Made by a program: the position numbers and the translations under genes
From: Gemmatimonadaceae bacterium
GTDB lineage: Bacteria; Gemmatimonadota; Gemmatimonadetes; Gemmatimonadales; Gemmatimonadaceae
Direction: 5' to 3'
NCBI GenBank assembly: GCA_013813605.1
Contig: JACCRL010000200.1
Coordinates: 1 to 12,221, forward strand
Length of the DNA stretch: 12,221 bases
The notes under the pieces: model-generated
Databases searched by the model: none
Seen by the model: the letters and a program-made list of their open reading frames with translations, nothing else
What the model was told of the DNA's origin: nothing
Shown here: one piece after another, positions 7,007 through 12,221 of the stretch
Layout: every line of letters starts with the position of its first letter
Numbering within the stretch: the stretch's first letter is position 1

Positions 7007-7403
7007 TGCGGCGCCCGCAGGGGCGGCGGGCCGCGCGATTGTCGTCGGCCACGGCGGGTTCGCCGAGGGACTTATTTCCGCCGTTGCGCAAATCAGCGGG
7101 ATGGGCGACCGGCTTATCGGGCTTTCCAACACCGGCATGACTCCCGCCGACATCGAATCGGCGATTCGATCTCACCTCACGGCCGCGGGCGCACGGGTGA
7201 TTTTTACCGACTTGCCGTCTGGAAGCGCGACGATCGCGGCGCGCCGCGTGATGCGCGGTGCGCCGGGGGTCGTGCTCGTCAGCGGTGTGAATCTCGCGAC
7301 CTTGCTCGACTTCGTTTTCACCTCGTGTCCCACTCCGACTGAGGCGGCGCGCGCCGCCGCAGACCGCGGCAGGGCGTCGCTTATCGTCGTCGAGCCGACC
7401 TGA
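6999..7403 (+). CDS. PTS mannose/fructose/sorbose-family IIA component
   Basis: A soluble phosphocarrier that accepts phosphate from HPr-His15 and passes it to IIB. The 134-residue protein has the EIIA-Man fold pattern: AIVVGHGGFAEGL with the phospho-acceptor His at 18, then VIFTDLPSGSA (the family's DL-GGS-like loop), and VVLVSGVNLATLLDFV. It is a single IIA domain and not an IIAB fusion as in E. coli ManX. The ATG at 6999 is preceded by AGGAAGA and overlaps the hprK end by 8 nt. The stop shares one base with the ATG of IIB (TGATG). The first 12 residues are an Ala/Gly-rich extension before the first strand. Confidence 0.93.
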   Translation: MSDAAPAGAAGRAIVVGHGGFAEGLISAVAQISGMGDRLIGLSNTGMTPADIESAIRSHLTAAGARVIFTDLPSGSATIAARRVMRGAPGVVLVSGVNLATLLDFVFTSCPTPTEAARAAADRGRASLIVVEPT

Positions 7404-7894
7404 TGCCGATTCAGCTCCATCGCATCGACGACAGGCTCGTGCACGGGCAGGTAGTTGTCGGTTGGGGGCAGCCGCTCGACATCCGCTTTCTGATTCTCGT
7501 CGACGATGCCGTCGCGTCCTCCGACTGGGAGAAAGACCTCTACAGAATGGCGGTGCCGCCGGAAATGGAAATTCATTTCTTCGACGTAGCGACGGCGATC
7601 CGCGAGCACGCCCGTTTCGCCGCCGACCCGAGGCCGGGAATTCTTCTCACCGGCGACATCGACAGCATGCAGCGGCTCGTTACAGGCGTGACGGCGATCG
7701 GCAGCGTTAACCTCGGCGGCATCCACCACCGTGCCGGCCGCTCGCAGTTTCGCCGCTACGTGTATCTCACTCCCGACGAGGAGGCGGCACTCCACCGCCT
7801 CGAAGCGAGCGGAATCGAGGTGACGGCACAGGACGTTCCGGCGGCGCGCGCCGTCCCCCTGTCCGAGATGCTTGCGGAAAAGGAGACGCGATGA
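7403..7894 (+). CDS. PTS mannose/fructose/sorbose-family IIB component
   Basis: A cytosolic phosphocarrier that takes phosphate from IIA and delivers it to the sugar crossing IIC/IID. The 163-residue product begins with the family signature LHRIDDRLVHGQVVVGW, with phospho-acceptor His14. It continues with FLILVDDAVASSDWEK and GSVNLGGIHHRAGRSQFRRY, whose NLGG..H segment is characteristic of sorbose-family IIB. It ends with a helix (VPLSEML). Length is normal. The start overlaps the IIA stop by one base; the stop overlaps the IIC ATG by four bases (ATGA). Substrate specificity cannot be read from IIB. Confidence 0.95.
   Translation: MPIQLHRIDDRLVHGQVVVGWGQPLDIRFLILVDDAVASSDWEKDLYRMAVPPEMEIHFFDVATAIREHARFAADPRPGILLTGDIDSMQRLVTGVTAIGSVNLGGIHHRAGRSQFRRYVYLTPDEEAALHRLEASGIEVTAQDVPAARAVPLSEMLAEKETR
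7878..7885 (+). promoter_or_regulatory. ribosome binding site for the IIC gene
   Basis: AAAAGGAG lies 5 nt upstream of the ATG at 7891, inside the 3' end of the IIB gene. It supports the 4-nt overlapping start. Confidence 0.7.
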
Positions 7895-8574
7895 GTTTGC
7901 TCGACGCGCTTCCGCTGGCACTGCTCGGGGCCCTGCTTGGCCTGGACGTGGTCAGCTTTCCGCAGGCGATGGTGTCGCGTCCGATCGTCGCGTCCACACT
8001 CGCGGGCGCCTTCATCGGCAACGCCGGCGCGGGCCTGCTGATGGGCGCGGTGCTCGAGCTCATTGCGCTCGACACGCTTCCATTCGGGGCCTCGCGGTAC
8101 CCGGAGTGGGGGTCAGCCGCTGTGGTGGGCGGCGCGCTCAACGCGATGCAGGAGCCGGGTATGGGCGGGGCGCTGCCGACGTCGCTTCTCGCTGCACTCC
8201 TTACCGCGAGCGTCAGCGGCTGGAGCATGGTGGTGCTGCGCAAAGCGATCGGCTCGCAGCTCGCCGGCGTGCGCGATGATATCGAAGACGGTTCGCGGCG
8301 AGCACTGGTCTCGCTGCACCTCACCGGCATGAGCCTCGACCTGCTTCGTGGCGCGCTCGTCACCCTGACTGCGATGCTCATCCTCGGACCTCTCGTGCAT
8401 GCCATCGTCGCCGTTTGGGGGACCGAAGCGGGACTCTCGCGCAGCGTCGTCGTGGTTTCGGCATCGATCGTCGCCGGTGGAGCGCTGTGGAAGGTTTTTC
8501 ATTCCGTCCCGCGCGTGCTTTGGTTTTTTGTCGGGGGCCTCGTCATTTCCCTCGGCGTTATGGTGCTGCGATGA
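7891..8574 (+). CDS. PTS mannose/fructose/sorbose-family IIC component
   Basis: An integral inner-membrane subunit that, with IID, forms the sugar channel. The 227-residue product is strongly hydrophobic, with likely membrane segments at about 3-23, 31-60 (possibly one long or re-entrant element), 75-86, 98-116, 153-176, 184-201 and 208-226. Family features include SFPQAMVSRPIVAS (22-35), GAGLLMGAVLELIAL (46-60) and LPFGASRYPEWG (63-74). It is somewhat shorter than E. coli ManY (266), mostly through shorter loops and termini. The start overlaps the IIB stop by four bases and the end overlaps IID by four bases, so IIB, IIC and IID are probably made in fixed proportion. The transported sugar is unknown. 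Confidence 0.92.
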   Translation: MSLLDALPLALLGALLGLDVVSFPQAMVSRPIVASTLAGAFIGNAGAGLLMGAVLELIALDTLPFGASRYPEWGSAAVVGGALNAMQEPGMGGALPTSLLAALLTASVSGWSMVVLRKAIGSQLAGVRDDIEDGSRRALVSLHLTGMSLDLLRGALVTLTAMLILGPLVHAIVAVWGTEAGLSRSVVVVSASIVAGGALWKVFHSVPRVLWFFVGGLVISLGVMVLR

Positions 8575-9341
8575 CTACGGCGGTCAAGCCAATGCCCAGA
8601 GTCCCAATGCTCGTCAAGGTGACGCTTTATCTGCGGCTGCTGGCGGTGCAGGGATCGTGGAACTACGAGTCGCTCATGGGTACCGGCATCGGTTTTACGA
8701 TGGAGCCCGCACTCCGCCTGCTCCCGGGGGGCCGGGGCGGTGCGCAGTATCGCTCCGCCCTCGCGCGGCAGTCGCGCTATTTCAATGCGCACCCGTACCT
8801 CGCCGGCATCGCCGTGGGCGCACTGGTGCGGGCCGAGCTCGACGGTGAGGATCCGGCGCGCATCGAGCGCTTTCGCACCGCCCTCGCCGGCCCTCTCGGC
8901 AGCGTCGGAGACAGGCTCGTCTGGGCGAGCTGGCTTCCGTTCTGCTCGCTGATCGCACTCGGAGTCTACGGCTCGGGCGGGTCTGCGTTTGCGGTTGTCG
9001 GTACCTTTCTTCTGCTATACAACGCGGGTCACCTTCTGCTCAGGGCGTGGGGGCTGAGGCTCGGATTCCGTCGCGGTCTCGCGGTCTCGTCGGGGCTTGG
9101 CAACCCCGTTCTGCGCCAGGGTCCGCAATACATCGGCAGCGCTGCCGCCCTGATCGCGGGAACCACGCTGCCGATGGCGCTCGGCCGGATCGTTGGTCCG
9201 GGCCGGGCGGTGGCGGGTGGAGTAATTGTTGCCTCCCTGATCGGCATACTGGTGCTCGCGCGCTTCCGCGAGCACGCTGAAGGCTGGCGTATTGCGCTCG
9301 GGGTCATGTCCTTGTTCGTACTCTACTCGGTGGTGCGCTGA
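8571..9341 (+). CDS. PTS mannose/fructose/sorbose-family IID component
   Basis: The partner membrane subunit of IIC. The 256-residue product has the IID landmarks in order: LAVQGSWNYESLMGTGIGF (24-42), RQSRYFNAHPYLAGIAVGA (66-84), and LAGPLGSVGDRLVWASWLP (105-123), the last being the diagnostic GPL.G.GD motif. Hydrophobic segments follow at about 124-155 and 186-230, and a C-terminal one at 240-256. The reading frame is open further upstream to 8415, inside IIC, but the ATG at 8571 is chosen for its ATGA overlap with the IIC stop and normal family length. The stop shares one base with the HPr start. Confidence 0.93.
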   Translation: MTTAVKPMPRVPMLVKVTLYLRLLAVQGSWNYESLMGTGIGFTMEPALRLLPGGRGGAQYRSALARQSRYFNAHPYLAGIAVGALVRAELDGEDPARIERFRTALAGPLGSVGDRLVWASWLPFCSLIALGVYGSGGSAFAVVGTFLLLYNAGHLLLRAWGLRLGFRRGLAVSSGLGNPVLRQGPQYIGSAAALIAGTTLPMALGRIVGPGRAVAGGVIVASLIGILVLARFREHAEGWRIALGVMSLFVLYSVVR

Positions 9342-9607
9342 TGCCGGAACGCCAGGTCAAGATCGTCAACAAGCTCGGCATCCACGCCCGTCCAGCGGCG
9401 GAGATCGTCAAGACCGCTGTAAAGTTCAAGAGCAGCATCACGATTGTCCGCGACGACCTCGAGGTGAACGCGAAGAGCATCATGGGCGTCATGATGCTCG
9501 CGGCCGAGTGCGGGGCGACGATCACGCTGCGGGCCGAAGGGGTAGACGCTGATGACGCTCTCGCGGCGATCGCCGCCGTCATCGCCGCCAAATTCGGGGA
9601 GAGCTGA
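9341..9607 (+). CDS. ptsH: phosphocarrier protein HPr
   Basis: HPr shuttles phosphate from Enzyme I to IIA. The 88-residue product has the active-site segment KLGIHARPAAE with His15 and the regulatory segment NAKSIMGVMML with Ser46, the HprK target. Both sit at exactly canonical positions. The C-terminal helix (DDALAAIAAVIAAKF) is standard. It starts one base before the end of the IID stop and ends one base into the Enzyme I start. Ser46 together with hprK in the same cluster argues for an active serine-phosphorylation switch. A regulatory HPr relative such as an NPr is less likely because the His15 and Ser46 contexts are both classical. Confidence 0.97.
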   Translation: MPERQVKIVNKLGIHARPAAEIVKTAVKFKSSITIVRDDLEVNAKSIMGVMMLAAECGATITLRAEGVDADDALAAIAAVIAAKFGES

Positions 9608-11412
9608 TGCCCGGCGGGATGGCGGGGATGCCGGCATCTCCGGGAATTGTCGAAGGAAAAGTGCACCTGCTCCGCTGGGAGGTGCCCGACGTAGATCACC
9701 GGGTCGTGTCCGACAACGAGATCACATCCGAGATCGACCGCCTTCGCGATGCCATCGAGCGCGCGAAGGAACGGCTCCGTCACGTGCGCGCGCGCGCCGA
9801 CAAGCACGCCGGCCCCGAGGAGGCGGCCATCTTCGACGTGCAGATCTCGATACTCGAGGATGCATCACTCATTGGCGAAGTCGAAGAGCTCATCCGCCAG
9901 AACCTCGGCGCGGAGAAAGCATTCGACCTCGTCCTGTTCGAATGGCGCCAGCACTTCGCGCGTCACTCGCAGTCGATGCTCCGCGAGCGGGTGGGAGACC
10001 TTATCGATGTTCAGATTCGGGTGCTCTCGGTGCTGATGGGCCTGCCCGACCACGATCCGGTGGACCTCCCGAAGGGCTCCAACGCGATCCTCGTCACGCA
10101 CGACCTCACCCCGAGCCTGACCGTGCAGCTCGACCGCGAGGCGATCATCGGTATCGCTACCGATGCCGGGACGCGCACTTCGCACGTCGCCATCCTCGCG
10201 CGCTCGCTTGGCCTGCCCGCCGTTGTGGGGCTGCGTGACGCGACCGCCCGCCTCAAGGGAAACGAGCACGCGATCCTCGACGGAACGTCAGGCATTCTCA
10301 TTGTTGATCCGACCCCGGCGCAGATCGCGACTTATCGCGACCGCAAGGCGAGAGAGGACGCCGACGCAGTCGAGCTGCTGCAGATCGCGACGACGGAATC
10401 CGTTACTCTCGACGGTCACTGGGTGACGCTGCGTGCAAACGTCGATCTCCCGGAGGAGGCAGAGCAGGCTGCACACTCCGGTGCGGAAGGCGTCGGGCTG
10501 ATGCGTACCGAGTTTCTCGTCGTCGGCAGGGCGACGATGCCCGACGAGGAAGAGCAGTATCGCGCCTACACCCACGTCGTCGAGGCGTTCAGCGGTCGGC
10601 CGGTGGTGATTCGCACGTTCGATGTGGGAGGCGACAAGCTCCCCGTCGGCGGTTACCAGACGGATGCCAACCCATTCCTTGGCTGGCGCGCGATCAGGAT
10701 GTGCCTGGATGAGCCCGAGCTGTTCAAGACCCAGCTGAGAGCCCTGCTCCGCGCGGCAATGCACGGCGACGTACGCATCATGTTTCCGCTCGTGATCACG
10801 CTGGATGAAGTGCTGCAAGCGAAGCAGCTGCTGCGCGAGGCGGCGGCCGAGCTCGACGCGCGTGGTGTGGAGTACAGGCACGACCTGCCGCTCGGTGTGA
10901 TGGTGGAAACGCCGGCGGCGGCGCTGTGCGTCCACACGCTCGTCGACGACGTCAGCTTCCTGAGCATCGGCACCAACGATCTCACGCAGTACACGCTCGC
11001 CGTCGATCGTGGCAGCGCCAACCTTGCTTCGCGCTTCACGCCGCTGCACCCGGCGGTGCTGCAGCTGATTCACCGCATCGTCGAAGTGGGGAGCGCGCAC
11101 AAGCTCGAGGTCTCGGTGTGCGGAGAGATGGCATCTCAGCCGCTGATGGCGTTCGCGCTGATCGGCCTCGGCGTGAGGTCCATGAGCGTGGCCGGGCGCG
11201 CGGTTCCGCTCGTAAAGCGCGTGATTCGCGGCGTCAGCGTCGCCGTCGCTCACGAAGCGGCGATGGCCGCGCTCGCGTCGAAGACGGCGCGCGAGGCTGA
11301 GGGGGAGCTGAGGCGACGTCTGTTTGCGGCATTCGGAGATGCGCCGTTCCTGCGCGACGGGTTGCCCGGATTCGTCGACGGAAATATCTTCGAAGGCTCC
11401 GGTGGACCCTAG
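9607..11412 (+). CDS. ptsI: PTS Enzyme I (phosphoenolpyruvate-protein phosphotransferase)
   Basis: Enzyme I autophosphorylates on histidine from phosphoenolpyruvate and charges HPr. The 601-residue product has an N-terminal domain with an HPr-binding helical insert (about 35-150) and the phospho-His loop [21 protein letters not shown] with His193. The C-terminal PEP-binding barrel (about 260-580) carries LMRTEFL with R300, [37 protein letters not shown], and SVCGEMA with the catalytic Cys505. No GAF or extra domain is fused, so this is the sugar-type form and not PtsP. In the His loop the usual GGRTSHSA reads [14 protein letters not shown] lies 4 nt before the ATG at 9607, which overlaps the HPr stop by one base. 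This is the last gene of the tightly packed run. Confidence 0.97.
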   Translation: MPGGMAGMPASPGIVEGKVHLLRWEVPDVDHRVVSDNEITSEIDRLRDAIERAKERLRHVRARADKHAGPEEAAIFDVQISILEDASLIGEVEELIRQNLGAEKAFDLVLFEWRQHFARHSQSMLRERVGDLIDVQIRVLSVLMGLPDHDPVDLPKGSNAILVTHDLTPSLTVQLDREAIIGIATDAGTRTSHVAILARSLGLPAVVGLRDATARLKGNEHAILDGTSGILIVDPTPAQIATYRDRKAREDADAVELLQIATTESVTLDGHWVTLRANVDLPEEAEQAAHSGAEGVGLMRTEFLVVGRATMPDEEEQYRAYTHVVEAFSGRPVVIRTFDVGGDKLPVGGYQTDANPFLGWRAIRMCLDEPELFKTQLRALLRAAMHGDVRIMFPLVITLDEVLQAKQLLREAAAELDARGVEYRHDLPLGVMVETPAAALCVHTLVDDVSFLSIGTNDLTQYTLAVDRGSANLASRFTPLHPAVLQLIHRIVEVGSAHKLEVSVCGEMASQPLMAFALIGLGVRSMSVAGRAVPLVKRVIRGVSVAVAHEAAMAALASKTAREAEGELRRRLFAAFGDAPFLRDGLPGFVDGNIFEGSGGP

Positions 11413-11418
11413 TCATCC

Positions 11419-11449
11419 TCGGCGCACGAATAGTACGGCGTGCGACCGA
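11419..11449 (+). terminator. hairpin after ptsI, possible weak terminator or regulatory structure
   Basis: TCGGCGCACG (11419-11428) can pair with CGTGCG (11439-11444) and CCGA (11446-11449), with one bulged A at 11445. This gives ten pairs around a 10-nt loop, starting 6 nt after the ptsI stop. There is no U-tract downstream, so a classical intrinsic terminator is not supported. It could be a Rho-type end stabiliser, an operator palindrome, or part of the metK leader. Confidence 0.35.
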
Positions 11450-11476
11450 TGCCACCGATCATCCTCATAATGCAAA

Positions 11477-11480
11477 GAGG
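11477..11480 (+). promoter_or_regulatory. ribosome binding site for metK
   Basis: GAGG, within AAAGAGGAA, lies 6 nt upstream of the GTG at 11487. It decides for that GTG over the out-of-frame ATG at 11470. Confidence 0.65.
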
Positions 11481-11486
11481 AACTTC

Positions 11487-12221
11487 GTGCTCGATCGACA
11501 TCTGTTCACATCCGAATCCGTAACCGAGGGTCATCCTGACAAGGTCGCGGACGCGATCTCGGACGCCATTCTCGACGCAATTCTCGCCGAAGACCCGCCC
11601 GCTCGCGTTGCGTGCGAGACACTGGTTACGACGGGCCTTGCCCTCGTCGCCGGAGAGATCACCACAAAAACCTATGTCAACGTTCCCGAGATCGTCCGCG
11701 GGACCATTGACCGCATCGGGTATCACGACGCCGGTTACGGATTCGACTCCAAGACCTGCGCCGTCATCAGCACCATCGACAAGCAGTCGGCTGACATCGC
11801 GCAGGGCGTGGACACAGGCGGCGCCGGCGACCAGGGAATGATGTTCGGCTACGCAACCGACGAAACGGATGAGCTGATGCCGATGCCGATCCAGCTCGCG
11901 CACCGTCTCACCGAGCGTCTTGCGGAGGTGAGACGGACCAAGCACCAGAAGTGGCTGCGGCCCGATGGTAAGGCGCAGGTCACCGTTCTTTACGAGGACA
12001 TGCTTCCGATCTGTGTCTATACGGTCGTAGTCTCGACGCAGCACTCGGAAGACATCTCCACGAAGAAGTTGCGGGAGGCAATCATCTCCGACGTGATCGA
12101 GCCCGTCATCCCAAAGGAGTTGCGCGTCAAGGGGATTAAGTTCCACATCAATCCCACCGGCCGCTTCGTCATCGGGGGGCCGCAGGGCGACGCCGGATTG
12201 ACCGGCCGCAAGATCATCGTC
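11487..12221 (+). CDS. metK: S-adenosylmethionine synthetase, partial (5' 245 codons)
   Basis: MetK makes S-adenosylmethionine from methionine and ATP. The frame is open from GTG at 11487 to the right edge and gives 245 residues of a protein usually about 380-400 long. Visible signatures: [20 protein letters not shown] (5-24) with the catalytic His of [31 protein letters not shown], and [10 protein letters not shown]. These are followed by [16 protein letters not shown], the ATP-binding signature, then [12 protein letters not shown], and finally [21 protein letters not shown], where the window ends. GAGG 6 nt upstream supports the GTG. The 74-nt gap after ptsI suggests an independent transcript. 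It lacks a stop only because it is cut by the window edge. Confidence 0.96.
   Translation, partial: MLDRHLFTSESVTEGHPDKVADAISDAILDAILAEDPPARVACETLVTTGLALVAGEITTKTYVNVPEIVRGTIDRIGYHDAGYGFDSKTCAVISTIDKQSADIAQGVDTGGAGDQGMMFGYATDETDELMPMPIQLAHRLTERLAEVRRTKHQKWLRPDGKAQVTVLYEDMLPICVYTVVVSTQHSEDISTKKLREAIISDVIEPVIPKELRVKGIKFHINPTGRFVIGGPQGDAGLTGRKIIV

Larger units (their letters stand above)
11413..11486 (+). promoter_or_regulatory. intergenic region ptsI-metK, candidate metK promoter/leader
   Basis: This is the only gap over 30 nt in the window. Besides the hairpin it holds an 8-nt direct repeat, TCATCCTC (11413-11420 and 11459-11466), and ACCGAT twice, 9 nt apart (11445-11450, 11454-11459). CATAAT at 11466-11471 resembles a -10 box, with GCGACC 18 nt upstream as a poor -35. 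However, a start of transcription about 7 nt on would fall inside the metK ribosome site. The region is too short and lacks the conserved cores for me to call a SAM-sensing riboswitch. Confidence 0.25.

Noticed and set aside
5945..7153. 402-codon open frame on the - strand opposite hprK
   Set aside because: Long only because of high GC and few stops; hprK with Walker A and its signature occupies the other strand.
8415..8570. N-terminal extension of the IID frame into the IIC gene
   Set aside because: The extension is Arg-rich shadow sequence; the ATG at 8571 gives the family length and the common ATGA overlap.
10288..11253. 321-codon open frame on the - strand opposite ptsI
   Set aside because: Shadow of ptsI with low-complexity Arg/His/Gln composition and no recognisable domain.
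11442..11471. Promoter GCGACC-18-CATAAT for metK
   Set aside because: The -35 is poor and the predicted transcript start would cut into the GAGG ribosome site; kept only as a low-confidence note.
11413..11486. SAM or SAH riboswitch upstream of metK
   Set aside because: Only 74 nt are available and the single bulged stem does not match the conserved cores I know; a covariance-model search would settle it.
1..12221. CRISPR array, insertion sequence, prophage, tRNA/rRNA or defence/toxin system
   Set aside because: No repeated spacer pattern, transposase motif, terminal repeats or RNA gene signatures were seen; all coding space is accounted for by the listed genes.

Overview
The window is 12.2 kb of GC-rich bacterial chromosome that is almost entirely coding, with every recognisable gene on the + strand. 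High GC, frequent GTG/TTG starts, and a bifunctional-type HPr kinase next to a mannose-family phosphotransferase system (PTS) fit Gemmatimonadota or a similar Gram-negative phylum. A likely outer-membrane barrel at the left end supports a diderm cell. The phylum call is inference from gene content; there is no rRNA or phylogenetic marker tree behind it.

Layout. Positions 1-72 may hold the last codons of an upstream gene. Next comes an unrecognised, probably outer-membrane, secreted protein (83-1099). A complete de novo riboflavin block follows: ribD (1077-2177), riboflavin synthase (2178-2813), ribBA (2821-4026) and ribH (4027-4506). Together they encode the route from GTP and ribulose 5-phosphate to riboflavin, except for the separate phosphatase step; riboflavin kinase/FAD synthetase is not present. 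nusB (4496-4906) follows, then a GT4-type glycosyltransferase (4906-6012), then hprK (5999-7006). Next are mannose-family PTS components IIA, IIB, IIC and IID (6999-9341), then HPr (9341-9607) and Enzyme I (9607-11412). After the only real intergenic gap (74 nt, with a hairpin and small direct repeats) metK begins at 11487 and runs off the right edge.

How the genes work together. Enzyme I, HPr, IIA, IIB and the IIC/IID membrane pair form a complete relay from phosphoenolpyruvate to an imported sugar. Every phospho-acceptor histidine is visible: EI H193, HPr H15, IIA H18 and IIB H14. HprK plus HPr S46 adds the serine-phosphorylation control layer. No sugar-catabolic gene or dedicated regulator is linked, so the substrate is unknown. 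From 83 to 11412 the genes overlap or abut (at most 7 nt between them, or 22 nt if ribD starts at its later ATG). This suggests one or a few long, translationally coupled transcripts joining flavin synthesis, NusB, a glycosyltransferase and the PTS.

I see no mobile element, CRISPR array, tRNA/rRNA or clear novel defence or biosynthetic system. The content is largely housekeeping. The points of interest are the unusual gene linkage, the unrecognised barrel protein, some divergent conserved positions in RibBA and Enzyme I, and a long alternating CG tract inside the start of nusB.
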